A DNA stretch of 64,000 nucleotides from Siphonodentalium dalli (lineage: Eukaryota; Mollusca; Scaphopoda; Gadilida; Siphonodentaliidae). Shown here one piece after another: positions 34,219 through 45,876 of this stretch (the first letter of the stretch is position 1; every line of letters starts with the position of its first letter). The notes beneath the pieces were generated by a model. The model was not told where the DNA came from, did not search any database, and was given only the letters and a program-made list of their open reading frames with translations. The translations under genes were made by a program, and so were the position numbers. The stretch covers positions 13,002,450 through 13,066,449 of the forward strand of contig CP136069.1 of the NCBI GenBank assembly GCA_032622095.1. Direction: 5' to 3'.

Positions 34219-35491
34219 CCTTCCTCAAACAACCACATCCTATTCGTGACCAATCATCTTATGCAATCAACCTCGTCATCGAGATAGCCGTTACAGAGAA
34301 TGGCATGGTTCACTCGGTCACATATACTATCCGGGTACAGTCATTCTCATAACTAATGGGCGATAAAATAATAAATGAAGTACGGAAAGGAAATGGCTTG
34401 GAAATAAGTTTCCAACGTATAGCTAGCATCAGTGGTGAATTTTGTAGAATTCAATCAAATTATATTACCTGTCAGTCTCGCGCAAAACTGTACCCAAGAT
34501 TGTGAATATATAGATTGATAGCAATGTGCCGTTTAGCATGTGCGATCACTGATGATAAGCTGCCGATGACGATCAAATTGAAATCAATCGCTCATGCGAA
34601 CAGCATCCTGGCGACAGAATAAGACCTGAAACGATGCGGGTGTGACTCTTAAGGTCGAATTCTGAGTCCCATCACTTATTCTATTTGAATGGTGGTTCGT
34701 CAATTATAGTACCGCGTTTTCACCGTTGCCAGCGGCTATACAAATGAGCACTCGATTATGGGGAGGGGGTCTAAAAAAAAAAACGTTCTTACACAGGGTT
34801 GAACATAAAAATCCCTCGGAATCCTCCCAACCATGGGTCTACCATCCTCCCTACATGCAAATCTATTTGTTCTTCCTCCAATAAATTGGGGTCTCATCCC
34901 CTCTTTCCCCATAATTTTTACTGGATATCATATGTTTGAGTACAACTGTTTTAAATGAGCTTTATTCAGAAAGACGAATTTTGTCAGACCTAGCTAACTA
35001 TAAAGAAAAATTTGAAAGATCTAATTCAACCACTTGAATCGTACACTTTTGATAATCTTGAGTGATAATAACAATTATATACACAAAACTCCTGTAATCT
35101 GGGTTGTGATCGTACTATATAGTGTTATATACGTTTCAAGCTAGAATAAAATATGCATATTTATGCCCAACTACATGGAATTGAACCCTCTATTTCTAAG
35201 TATAATAGCTAGATATAAATTGTGACCTCAAAACTTATGTCATTTTGATGGCATGGCTCGTTATACTCAACTTATACCTGAGTAAATCTAACTGAGGAAC
35301 ATTAAAGTTAATGTGTCAGCATGTATATATATATATGTGTGGTCACCCCCAACCAAAAGTACTTTATCATCCTCCAACCTACCCTAGCCCTGTGTATGAA
35401 TGCGTTCGTCAGACCCCAACCCATGCATATTGGGGGAACTCTTAGCAGTGGGAGGAAGGAATGCAATCGAACACACATATAGAGCCGCTCG
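34219..35491. other. No gene recognised
   Basis: AT-rich unassigned sequence. Confidence 0.45.
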
Positions 35492-35549
35492 ACCTTAAAA
35501 AACGCTGCGATTAATCGCACGCGCGTGTGCAATGAGAATAGACCCTAAG
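35492..35549. mobile_element. Fragment of the TA-flanked MITE
   Basis: Carries CCTTAAAAAACGCTGCGATT through GAATAGACCCTAA, the inner part of the left arm of the 33.8-kb element. Both outer ends are missing. Confidence 0.85.
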
Positions 35550-35742
35550 GGTGGCGGGGACATGGTGATTTAGACGTGGCGTTGCAGCCAATCAGATTGC
35601 CAGTTACAACCAGATATGCTTGGGGAAACCTATTATATCGACAGCATAATGCACCATGGTTATCTCAATTTAGACGAAAGTTATCATCGCCAAACCAATT
35701 AGTTTACACACCTGCGAACAGGTGAGTAACATGGTACGACCT

Positions 35743-36245
35743 GTGTGTGCATTGGGTGTATATACAATTTGAAAGGCAGAATCACAGATATAATATGTTA
35801 TTCCACACCCTCATTGACACGAGGAACGCCTATTCAACGGAAACACAGCCATTGAATACATATTACTGTACACCTCTAGTGGAATAGAAGCCGGAACTAT
35901 TTTTGTTGACGTCGCCAAGAAAGAAATTTACGTCAACGAGCCAATTCGGGTGATGCCCCGATCATTACTGGCTATTCACTACACTTAAATAACAATACAG
36001 GTAGCTATAGTATAAATGAAGGTCACTCTCATGGAATGAACTTATCTGACACAACGGTGTATAATAAATACAGAACACAACGCGCATCTTAATCGAAAAT
36101 ATTTTATCGAATGAGTTGCGGATGGCGGAAAGATATATTTCGCGAGAGCGTATAGCTCGAGTGGATTGTAACTATGCGCCTTAATTCCACAACGTGTGTG
36201 TATTGGGTGTATATATTTGAAAGGCAGAATCACAGATATAATATT
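35743..36245. repeat. Dispersed repeats, including the relative of 5.8-6.1 kb
   Basis: CATTGGGTGTATATACAATTTG at 35750 recurs as TATTGGGTGTATATATTTG at 36198, each followed by GGCAGAATCACAGATATAAT. Between them, 35936-36190 aligns with the reverse complement of 5815-6110. Confidence 0.7.
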
Positions 36246-36378
36246 GTATAGCACAGTTATCTGGAAACCAAATAATTTACAAACAGACAAACAAGATGCA
36301 TGTAGCGGTGGTACATAAAATGGAAAACAGAATCACAATATACTGTACACACTAAATTGCGTCTGGAAAATTGTTACA

Positions 36379-36846
36379 CAACACAATGGTGCATAGAACG
36401 TTGGGCAAATTTTACCCATGCAATGTTGGGCAATCTTTTTACTCGAAGCAGGGTACCAATTTAACCAATATTAATTTCCCGATTGCGTTGTGCGATTTTT
36501 GGTACTCGAATATTTGGGTGAATAATTACTTCATTATTAAATAATTATTCCCACATTTCTTCTGAGCTGATAATAAACGCTCTTCATTTATGATCTCTGT
36601 TAAAATAATGTATTAGCCCCCTTTTAAGTCATCTGAGATCAAAGGCACATATCCTATTATATTCCCCTGGTCAGGTGACACATGCGTACCGATTTTCCTA
36701 CATATCACCTAAGCCCAAGCCATCGCCCAACGCATAACGGAAATTAATATTTGGTAAATTGTTACCCTGCGTTGAGTAAAAACATTGCCCAACATTGGGT
36801 AAAATTTACCCAACGTTCGGGTGGTGCTATATGCACCATTGTGTTG
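36379..36846. mobile_element. Hairpin MITE with ~110-bp arms
   Basis: A 468-bp element with inverted ends starting CAACACAATGGTGCAT. The arms share a series of TTGGGTAAAATTTACCCAA-type palindromic words and GGAAATTAATATT. A second partial end (GCACCATTGTGTTAGG) lies just outside at 36862, as if copies had inserted next to each other. Confidence 0.8.
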
Positions 36847-37127
36847 GGTCACGTGATGTTATATGCACCATTGTGTTAGGTAAAATTTTACCCAACGTGA
36901 GTTAGAGTGTATAATATCACATTCGACATCCGGAAGAACAACATTAGTCGCGTTAAGCGACAAGTAACTTGTAACGTGTACATGTATATACTAATGATAC
37001 TGCTATATTGCCTATTGAGACGAATCCGACGGGAATCGTTACCAGATTTGTGATGGAAATTCTGCGCGTTTATAGATGTTGAGCATAAAGTGTCAGAAAA
37101 TATGGCATGCATCGGCACTGTTATCAT

Positions 37128-37410
37128 CGACCCTGTGCTAATGCATTCTCTTACATGTATATATGCGAATCGCTCATAGGTCGCCTCGCATATATAAGAG
37201 AATGCATCGGCCTAACATTCTTTAACAATTTTGTTCATTTTTTCTTACATTTTTTTAACAATTATAAAAAAATATATTTTAAATTTGTTAGGCCAATGCT
37301 TTCTCTCATATATAAGCGAGGCGACCTACGATCGACTAGCATATACAAGAGAATGCATTGTCACAGGGTTTTTCGCAAAATTCAGGAAGCTCCAATCGTG
37401 TAAGGGTTAA
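37128..37410. mobile_element. Degenerate family P relative
   Basis: Two diverged copies of the P palindrome (about 37137-37213 and 37291-37368) are separated by the AT-rich spacer. Only the right end (TAAGGGTTAA, 37401-37410) resembles a TTAA terminus. Confidence 0.75.
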
Positions 37411-38104
37411 AGCCACATGGCGGTTTACGCTCCAAAATACACATAATATTATTCGCTTTTGAATTTATCTCGGGATCGAAATAGGTCGATAAAAATCTTT
37501 CTACGAGCATTCTGGAACCCAAAAAGACGCATTGAAGTAATGAAAAATACAACTGTGAACAAGGAATTTGGGTCCCAAACAAAAACAACCATTTGCACGA
37601 CATCGAACATAATAGAGCGTTCCGTGTTATTCTATTCCTGATATGGTAGCAATAAAGAGCGTTTGTCTGACTTCGGGCGAAAAATTGAAAACGGCTGAAA
37701 AATGGCTTTGGCAAGTGTTTGAAGCATATGAAGCCGGCATGTAAATGTTTCGTGTATTTATCGACCTATCGTATCCGTCCCTCCAAATTACGAAGAAAAA
37801 GATTTGGTGGTTCGAATGAGCCATGTCCCTTTAAGTTGCATTCTCATATCGACTAGCCCTCTATATTATCAGAGATTGCATGGCGTATTGAAATTTACGG
37901 TTCTATATCGGTATTTCGATAGTTTATGGGGCCCGTACTCTACGTGTATATAGCGTCCACTTCTCACATGAAATCGCGTGAGTCAATTTTAACTTTTTGG
38001 AAATAGCGACACCCGTTACAAGTTATATGTACGCGTATAGCTGAACTTGGCAATTATACGACCCGCATGTTATCATCGATGAGACCTTTCACGGCATGCA
38101 GGTA
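37411..38104. other. No gene seen; paired motif, copy 3 (minus strand)
   Basis: 37606-37668 on the minus strand reads ACAAACGCTCTTTATTGC, CCATATCAGGAATAG, then GGAACGCTCTATTATG, matching 23852-23911. A 110-codon minus frame over this region is not supported. Confidence 0.5.
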
Positions 38105-38485
38105 AAGATCCTGTACCAATGCATTCTCTTATATATGCGAGTCGGCCATAGGTCGAAAAAAAATGAAAATGAAAAAGATTGTTAAAAAATTGTTAAAAAA
38201 TTGTTAAAAAATTGTTAAAAAATGAAAAAAAATGTTAGGCCAATGCACTCTCTTATATATGCGAGTCGAAAAACATTGTTAGGCCATTGCATCCCTTTAT
38301 ATATGCGAGTCGATCATAGGTCGCCTCGCATATATAAGAGAATGCATTGGCCTAACAAATGTTTTCATTTTTTCTTACATTTTTTAACAATGTTTTTCAT
38401 TTTTTCTTGCATATTTTTAACAGTTATAAAAATAATATAAAATGTGCTAGGCCAATGCATTCTCTTATATATGCGAGGCATATAT
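38105..38485. repeat. Cluster of P-family palindromic modules
   Basis: One complete palindrome (about 38280-38354) and at least three half-modules (near 38109, 38238 and 38450), all with CCAATGCA(T/C)TCTCTTATAT or its complement. Between them are A-rich GTTAAAAAATT spacer repeats. It lies about 50 bp beyond the stop codon of the SPRY gene, so its transcript would include some of it. Confidence 0.85.
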
Positions 38486-38535
38486 ATGTATCACACAGTG
38501 TGCTCTGGTCGGATATAAAATCTTGATGTAAGTCT

Positions 38536-38636
38536 CTAGTAGTCTTGCTCCTCTTCTTCCGGTTGGTACACCTGTGGAAATTGATTTCGTGGCGCAGCGG
38601 GTAACACTTTCATGTTCGCAGGTGCTCCAGGTTTAC
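38536..38636 (-). CDS. Terminal exon of SPRY-domain gene
   Basis: On the minus strand the acceptor GATTTCTCCACAG (38637-38649) precedes 101 coding bases: GT, which completes a glycine codon with the G left at the 45212 donor, then 32 codons (KPGAPANMKVLPAAPRNQFP...) ending EEEEQDY and a stop at 38536-38538. Phase and frame agree exactly with the SPRY exon. The tail is proline-rich then acidic. It has no SOCS-box-like Leu/Cys pattern, so the product should not recruit cullin-5 as SPSB proteins do. A second AG at about 38577 is a weaker alternative acceptor. No AATAAA is visible close by. Confidence 0.62.
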
Positions 38637-38652
38637 CTGTGGAGAAATCAAT

Positions 38653-38724
38653 ACAAGAAAACCATAGTCAGAAATGGTAACGCCACCAAGATCATATTAT
38701 TAGCCATAAATATAAATTATAATA
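38653..38724 (-). repeat. Intron segment duplicated ahead of both SPRY-gene acceptors, copy 1
   Basis: 72 bp, matching 45805-45876 with four mismatches by eye, and lying 17-30 bp upstream of the acceptor in both cases. The shared core contains AGAAATGGTAACG and TATTATTAGCCATAAATAT. Confidence 0.92.
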
Positions 38725-40831
38725 TAATTATAATATAAAATATTATTCATTAGTTAACGCTAATATAGGCGCTAACTAATGAATACTATTATTTGATTGA
38801 CTTGTTAAATAACATCTAATAAATATTCATCTTATTCACAACTTTAAGGAGTCCTTCTGGCACACGAGAATATTTATCGCCGTTTGATTTGCACCAAGTG
38901 AACTCGGCGCATATATACTTGATAGAACAGACCTCTATTATGATGATCGTGTCGTTATTTAAAAAAAATACCTATCAATTGACATATACGCACCCGTTCC
39001 CTCATTAAAATCTACATATATTGCCCATTTTAGGGGATTTCCGCGAATTCCGCAAAGTGATCTCCGCAAATAGGGACCTACTGCAAATCGTCGCACCCAA
39101 TGCAATTTGTAAACAAATACGATTGACATGCGTTTTAGCGAGGTGAGCTTTAATTAAATGAAAGAAGCAATGCTACATAAAACTATATTTGTCATGGACT
39201 CAGCCAGTGTGACATATATCTGTGTCAACTAAGGTCGCTTTGCGTGGTAAAAGTGAAAAGTGGAAATTCGGAAAATCCTATTGAAAATTAAAGTACAATT
39301 TTGGGAATTTCGCGGCAGATTGTGAGAATCTATACTATTGAAAGTGAATGTACGATTCCTGGAATTCTATCAGATATCGCGACTCTGCTCGTTTTCGTGA
39401 GCATGGGTTATATAGGGCCTATATATGACCACGAAAACGAGTCGAGTCACGATACATCCATCGGTACAAACACATTGTGTATACGATACAATTTTGACTT
39501 GATGAACAGAAAATAAAAGTTCGCGGTTACTACAATGGAACAGACATGCGCACTTCAATTAAAATTACCCATAATTCACTTCACTACACCAGGGGCTCCC
39601 AATGGGTTATACATTATTTTCAGGCTATCAGATTATTTATATTTTCAACAACATATTATTACACCGGCGACTTTAAGTTTACAATTTCAGCCTGTCATGA
39701 CTCTATCGATACGATTTAGTCATATTTTCAAAAACATATTATACACCGGTGGCGTTAACTTTACAATTTCAGCATATACGTGATTCTCTCGGTACGATTG
39801 AGTAAGGTACAAAAAAAAATCTCACACAATACATTCGCCCTGTCAACCACAGAAAATCAAAATCTCCAAAACAACTTACACCACCTTGTGGCGTAATAAA
39901 GGTAAATTGCTGTCGGGAAACGAACCAAGATAAAACCAAATACCAACATATCTGTTCTGGTTCCACATTGCTTTGGTACCATCTGCAACCAAATCCTGAG
40001 TTTGGTTCTTCAAAGAATCCACCGAATTCAAGGTATGTGTGGGACCACGGCCTAGCTTAAATATTGTGGTATAAAATTTACCAATATGTCCACGAGTTTG
40101 GGGTTATGGGGAAGACTAAACCAAGCGGTATTCCTTTGAAATATCAATGTACACTGTCAGGGACGTGGCTAGAGGGTCTCTGTTGGGGGGGGGGGGGGTG
40201 TCCTTTGAAATACCAATGTACACATGCCTATATTGTTTCGAGTTGATATGAATCGTACGCGAGTAACGTGACACGTAGTGGGACAACCACACATGGTGTG
40301 CCTCAAATCTCAAATTTACCTTTTTCCCGGCGACATAACGCTAAGAATAATTTATGTAACATCATGCAGTGGTCACGATGGAGACAACATGCCAAATTCA
40401 CAAGACGTGTCGTGGATTGTAAAATCTTGTCTGGATTATCGTCATGACTTCTTCATTTTTCGTTTTCATTAAGCTGACCAACGAAATTGGTCTAAATGAA
40501 ATTAATAGACTTAAATCACATAGTTACTTTTATTTACTTTTATTTTTATCACAATGCTTCATTTCCAATTCCGCGTTTTTGCAATCTCCACACGGTTGCT
40601 AACCGGAAGTCACGTGACAATTTCTCCAATATCTATACCCGCGATCTTGAAAAATCACTGATGGATATCGAAAAAAATTATATGACGTCATTCACCTGCC
40701 TTAGGTATAAGCAGCCTTGGTGGTTGCTATAATGTCACATTGGTTTCTCCCCTCAGAAAAAAAATTAGAAACAACTTGGGTTCCATGTCGAACCAGAATG
40801 TCTGTTCAAGTTGTGTACTTGATTTGGACCT
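38725..40831 (-). other. Intron of the SPRY gene: small inverted and direct repeats only
   Basis: An inverted pair ATTCATTAGTTA / TAACTAATGAAT-like lies at 38743-38786, and a CGTTTTCGTG / CACGAAAACG hairpin at about 39386-39440. A block of about 85 bp is duplicated at 39637-39801 (shared TTTACAATTTCAGC and ACACCGG), and a 28-bp block at 40129 and 40198. A G-run lies at 40187-40198. No exon was found. Confidence 0.5.
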
Positions 40832-41282
40832 TCGAGTTTAGTGTGCCTGTCATTTGCAGAATGAGGTCCATAGAGGGTAAATTTAGTGACGCTATCCCGC
40901 GTAGCAGGCTAGCATCACCAATGCACCCTCTGTGGGACCTCATTCTGCTTAGGCCTCATCTGCTATTGGAGACACAGACTCAGATTGAAGTTCCCAAATG
41001 GTGAATATTGTGATGTACACCCATTGGGAACATCGGTTATGCAATGTATCGTATGCCAATTTTGGGATATAAAGAAACTAAACTAAAAAAGAAATATAAT
41101 CTATGTTAAGAAGTGTAAATAGAAATTTGATAATAAAGAAACTTTCCAGAGAAGATGAGGCCTAAGCAGAATGAGGTCCCCAGAGGGTGGATTTGGTGAT
41201 GCTAGCCCGCTATGCCGGATAGCGTAACCAAATTCACCCTCTGGGGACCTCATTCTGCAAATGACAGACACACTAAACTCAG
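40832..41282. mobile_element. Hairpin MITE, family Q, copy 1
   Basis: The arms begin GAGTTTAGTGTG and share CTGTCATTTGCAGAATGAGG, with a second inner GCAGAATGAGGTC pair (40975 region and 41167), giving a four-part palindrome of about 450 bp. A shorter relative lies at 47943-48237. No target duplication could be fixed. Confidence 0.82.
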
Positions 41283-42965
41283 ACTTGGTTCTTTATTTTG
41301 GTTCTTCGCGAAGAACCAAAATCCTATATTAGTTTGGTTCCTCTACTCGACAAACCAGGGAACCAGTTTTGGTTCCATGGAAACCATTTTTCTCTGTGTG
41401 TATAATCGCTACGGGCGTAGCCAGAGTAGAGGTTATATGTGACATAACCTACTTATTCTTGGAAATAAATTGGCATTTTCACAAATCAGACTAACTTTGC
41501 TCTGCGTGGAGATCGAGCTTATAGCGAGGGAGAGAACTCGATCCTGTAGTTTGGCGTTTCCCAAAATTACACAATAGATTTCCCTCCCTTGCTGCGCTCG
41601 ACCGAGGGTTGCGGTTTTGGTCGTCACTTTTGGAACAATGTGAAGCAGATATACTTTGTTCTTAATTTTGTTATTGATAAATCTCCAGTGACAAACTTTT
41701 GCATGTTGAAACCTTTGTTATTAGACAGTGCCAGTCTGAGTAAACTCATACCTAAATATTCATTACAACATTGAATATTAGGTCTGACGGATAACATCGA
41801 AATCTCATTTCCAAGTCCTCGGGATTCCGTAATCTGATTGATTGCGTAAATTATTTTCCGTCCAATGAAACCGTATGGGTTAATAAACAAGTGTCAGTGG
41901 GCGGAGTAACAGAGCGGAATTTCTCCGATCGAAAGCGATGCTTGCAAATACAACAGACAGAAACAATGGCTTCGAAATTATATATTCGGTACGATTCGGA
42001 TTAATTTGAAGGATGTGCTAGACCCGATAGATAGGCCTGCGCATGGTACCAACTTGGCCTCCCATAAATATAAATAGAACTCACTCACGTCCGTGTATTT
42101 GATTTACTTTATTGTACCATGGTTTGCAAATCAAATTATTTGTCGTAAAAAAATCATCTGAAAGTTAACACCGAGGAAATGACTTAATTTTATGCTTTTA
42201 AATAGTTCTAAAGCATCATTTTTGATGACGACCTTATTTTTTGCTCTCGGATGCAGCTTTCCGGGTGATGCAGCGAGTTCATCTCCCGAAAAAGAATAGT
42301 CGCACACACGACAAATATTATCTGCTGTAATTTTATATCGCGACACAGGCCATTACTATTGCGAAGCACAACAAATAACACGTGGGGACACCTGTCAATC
42401 ATCGATGTATTTTTTTTAATCCGTGACGTCATTTTGGGGAAGCTCTTCGCTGAAAGGAAATGGTTTTGGCTACATAAGCTCCAGACTCTATATTTCAAAT
42501 ATAGAGTCGACGTTCACCCAGACTGAGACAGTGCATGGAAGTCATTTTATCACCAAATTAAATCGCAAAATAAAAATTATAGTTGAAAATTTTTGTTTCT
42601 ATGGAATATATTGTTCATTGCTCTGAGCATCTGACATTTTTGTAACGTTGACCTTCATGAGTTGGATTAACCCTATCGTAGCCCAATGTTTCGTATAAAA
42701 TAACGCTGTGCAGTTCAATAATGGTCCCTAATATTCACGACCGTCTTATTTATTTGCGTGTTTTTGTTATTTTCAGTTATTTTAATCATTGAAAATAAGC
42801 ATATGATACACTCTAGGTCTTATCCACTTTATTCGCACTTAATATTACAATAGATACAATCAATCGGAGATATTTTGCGGCTCGCATTAGTTCGGAGCAC
42901 CGCTATTTATAGAACAAATAAGTGTCCCATTAATCGAAGAAAGTCATTTCAAAATAAAATCAATA
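41283..42965 (-). other. Intron sequence, nothing recognised
   Basis: Overlapping short frames on both strands at 41.4-42.6 kb; none has exon borders in phase with the SPRY gene. Confidence 0.45.
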
Positions 42966-43401
42966 TTAAAGATGCATAATCCGAACTAACGCTCGCAAAT
43001 TACCATTTCCTTGGCTTCGGCGGTAACAAAATTTGACCCACCCATCAAAGCTCAGAGATCAGATATCGATTTTTGAAATCTATTATTTTTTACCACCGAT
43101 ACTTTTCCGTGGCCCAGTAAAAATCGACGAGAAGACTGTCTCGGTCCAAATTGCGGATGAAGATGAACAACTCTAAAATCAAGTGGCTTTTTTTGTGTCA
43201 GATATTTGACAAACCGGCAAAATTTCATTGAACAAAATGTTGATAAATAACAGGTTTTGGGCAATTTTATACTATAGTTGACTGTGGTTATCATTATTTT
43301 ATTCTGATAACTGAAGCGGCATTTCAAAAAATGTTGTTGTTGTTGTTGTTGTTGGAATCTGATGATATGTGGACCATCGAAGTCGGATTGAGTACCTTTA
43401 A
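42966..43401. mobile_element. TTAA MITE, family X, copy 1
   Basis: A 428-bp element (42970-43397) between TTAA at 42966-42969 and 43398-43401, with ends AGATGCATAATCCGA and TCGGATTGAGTACCT. The interior is a degenerate palindrome with a GTT run at 43332-43352. It is non-coding. Confidence 0.78.
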
Positions 43402-43782
43402 TTGGTAGAATCTTTTCCGTGCAGGGATTTCAAACTCATACGTATTATTTCATACCCAGGAAACTATCTAAAATGTGTTATTTAAAGAGATAATTCATTT
43501 GTAAGATACCCGTTATTTCGTTAAATACTAGTTTTACGAAATAACTGGCATGTCTTAAGATTCACACCATTAAGAAACAAATTCCTAGAACAATTATATA
43601 GAAAATAAAGTTGAAAGGGTGGGTGACCGTGTGTTTGCGGTTCAATTTTACAAAGCCAGCCCAATATTTCACCGAGAGGGCTAATCCCATAAATGGCCGA
43701 ATTGATTCGAAATTGTTCAACTATTTGTTGATAAAATGACTGGCTCTGTAACAAATTTAAGGCTCTTAGAGCTCTTTCCACC

Positions 43783-43870
43783 AATGTATCACATTATAAT
43801 AATCAATAAATTTGAAAAATGAGGAAATATGGGTTGATACAAAAATCGGACTTGGCACTGAAAGGGTTAA
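43783..43870. mobile_element. Half of a family S MITE
   Basis: Right end ACTTGGCACTGAAAGGG followed by TTAA at 43867-43870. The 88 bp align to the reverse complement of 6937-7030. The other end is missing. Confidence 0.85.
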
Positions 43871-43940
43871 ACATACGATTCCTCGCCATTGAAGAGTTAT
43901 CATTATAAGAATAGAATCTATCTATTTTGTCAAGTTCTTT

Positions 43941-44358
43941 TTAAATGTACTCAATCCGATCAGACCCTCATAAATTACTATTTCTTTGGCTTCAATATTT
44001 GATTCGAGTCGAGGAACCATCAACGCTCAGAGTGATCAGATATACATTTTTGAAGTTTTGTTATTTCTATTGTTTGTGGCCCAGAAAAACGCCGCCAAAA
44101 GGATGGTCTCGGTCAAAATTGCGTTATTATTACCACTTGAGTTTAGAGTTATCCATCTTCGTCAGTTTGAATAAGTGTTTCTGGGGCAATTATTAGTACA
44201 CATCTCGAGAAATAACAAATTTCAAAAACCAATATCTGATCACTCTGACTTTTGATGTTTTGATGGGTGGGTTCCTCGACTCGAATCAGATATTTTTTTA
44301 CCCCTGAAGCCAAATATATAGTAATTTAGGAGTGCTTAATCGGATTGAGTACCTTTAA
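43941..44358. mobile_element. TTAA MITE, family X, copy 2
   Basis: A 410-bp element (43945-44354) between TTAA at 43941-43944 and 44355-44358, with ends ATGTACTCAATCCGAT and ATCGGATTGAGTACCT. Its arms share ATTTCTTTGGCTTC and TTGATTCGAGTCGAGGAACC with the other X copies. Confidence 0.85.
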
Positions 44359-44420
44359 TGATAATGGTTTTACAAATTTTTACCCACCGCGAGTAAAAGA
44401 TGCATAAAAGATGCATATCA

Positions 44421-44560
44421 TTAAAGATGCATAATCCGAAATAACGCTCCTAAATTACACCATTTATTTGGCTTCGGGGGTAAAACATATTTGATTCGAG
44501 CCGTGGAACCAATCAAAACTCAAGAGTTTTTGACATCCTGATTACTGTATCAGGGCAAAT
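44421..44560. mobile_element. Family X MITE, left end only
   Basis: Starts TTAAAGATGCATAATCCGA like copy 1 and follows the family to about TTGATTCGAGCCGTGGAACC, then loses similarity. Confidence 0.7.
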
Positions 44561-44885
44561 TTGAAGATCTTGTGAATCTTGTCGTAATGCCAATATCGAC
44601 ACGAAATGCGTGATAGTATTCACTATATTTACCTATTAATGATAATTTCCGATAAATCGGATCATGATAGTATCGTGATCCGATTCCATACCACGCGTGT
44701 CTGAATCAGAACGAGGCTGCTGGACTATTTTCAATTGAGAAATTTAATCTTAAAATTGTTGTTTATTTAAATTGTTGCGATTCGTTAATTAAATTTGAAT
44801 TCAACTGATCCCCTTTTAAAAAAATAAATTTCAGAGGTTGTTTGTAATAATTAAGTTCAATTGGTCATATAATAAACATATTATT

Positions 44886-45036
44886 ACTACAGTGAAGTGA
44901 TCTGAGTCTCCACATCACGTCTCGTTGAGAAGATGAGATCCCAGATCAGACTCGCAGCCTGCGGCAGCTCGTCTGATCCGTGATCTCACCTTCTCAACGA
45001 GACGTGATGTGGAGACTCAGATCACTTCACTGTAGT
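44886..45036. repeat. 66-bp near-perfect hairpin in the SPRY-gene intron
   Basis: Arms 44886-44951 and 44971-45036 pair with three mismatches by eye around a 19-nt loop. The arm begins ACTACAGTGAAGTGATCTGA. It is 176 bp from the donor of the SPRY exon. It could be a young fold-back element or an RNA hairpin in the pre-mRNA. Confidence 0.93.
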
Positions 45037-45078
45037 GATAATCTCTATTATATATATACTAGAGTTGACAGTCACTGT

Positions 45079-45196
45079 GTGGTTAGCATTATTTTATGGT
45101 AATTAATCGATTCTGATAACCAAAGCATATTTTGAAGAAATGTTGTTGTTGTTGGAATCTGATGATACGGGACCATGGAATCGGATTGGGTATAAA
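45079..45196. mobile_element. Remnant of a family X MITE next to the SPRY exon donor
   Basis: Matches the right part of copy X1 (GTTGTTGTTGGAATCTGATGA, GGACCAT, TCGGATTG) and stops 15 bp from the exon-intron border. If the donor at 45211 were not used, translation would run through this remnant to a stop at 45072. Confidence 0.72.
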
Positions 45197-45211
45197 TGAA
45201 CAATTTCTCAC

Positions 45212-45775
45212 CTTCGCCCCTGTAAATAACCGTTATCGTGGCGTTAGGCACGCAGCAGCTAAACGTCGGGTATAAATCATCTCCGATGGGCATACCGGAA
45301 ATGCCAGTCCCATAGTAATCAAGGTCACTGGCGAACGCGAGGGTTCCAGCGTCAGAGTCCAGATACATGTAGAATTTATCGGGCATGTGAGTGGCGCCGG
45401 GTGGGTACCGCTTGACCAGACCACCACGATGGTATACTCTCTTAAGTCGCAGATGTACTCCCCAAGACTTGATGTTTCCGCCCACCATCACAGCTTTACC
45501 AACGTGGAATAATGGAGCATCACCAGTTGCCATGCCAACAGTGCATTCCGCACCGCGCATTTTCTGTGGATAGATAACTTCGAACACGTGTTTCCCCTTT
45601 GAGAAGCCACGCCCCCATTGACATCCGTCCGTGTGATTCTGGGCTTTTCGATGTCTTTGAACCGTGAATTTATCTGTGATTTCAAATCCATCTGAGTGGC
45701 GCCCCCACGAGTCGTTTTTGGAGGCAGCTGGTATTATCGCCGCAAACACCCAGCCTGGGACCTTTTCTTTCACAT
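45212..45775 (-). CDS. SPRY-domain exon of an SPSB-like gene
   Basis: This exon encodes almost all of a SPRY domain like that of the SPSB proteins, whose SPRY surface binds short peptides on target proteins. Visible landmarks are a WGRHSDGF start, the block ATGDAPLFHVGKAVMVGGN-IKSWGVHL (cf. the ADAPLHSVGY...WGW block of SPSB), VYHRGG, then LYPTFSCC near the end. The acceptor GTTGACAG (45776-45783) and donor GAAG|GTGAGA (45212/45211) bound 564 bp, in phase 1 at both ends, so the exon could be shuffled or skipped without breaking the frame. With the neighbouring exons it gives a 5'-incomplete 263-residue product (domain about residues 45-230). The frame continues upstream of the acceptor to a chance ATG at 45806, which I do not use. 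The fold assignment is firm; the cellular role is unknown because no SOCS box follows. Confidence 0.85.
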
Positions 45776-45804
45776 CTGTCAACGAAATAGCGGGCAAAAT
45801 AAAC

Positions 45805-45876
45805 ACAAGAAAACCATAATCAGAAATGGTAACGTCCTCAAGATAATATTATTAGCCATAAATATAAATTATAATA
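45805..45876 (-). repeat. Intron segment duplicated ahead of both SPRY-gene acceptors, copy 2
   Basis: Counterpart of 38653-38724 in the same orientation; see that entry. The similarity ends before each acceptor, so the exons themselves are not duplicated. Confidence 0.92.

Noticed and set aside
38590-38640. tRNA-like A-box word TGGCGCAGCGGGTAA on the + strand, suggesting a SINE promoter
   Set aside because: No B-box follows at the right distance, and the stretch is better explained as the antisense of the last SPRY-gene exon.
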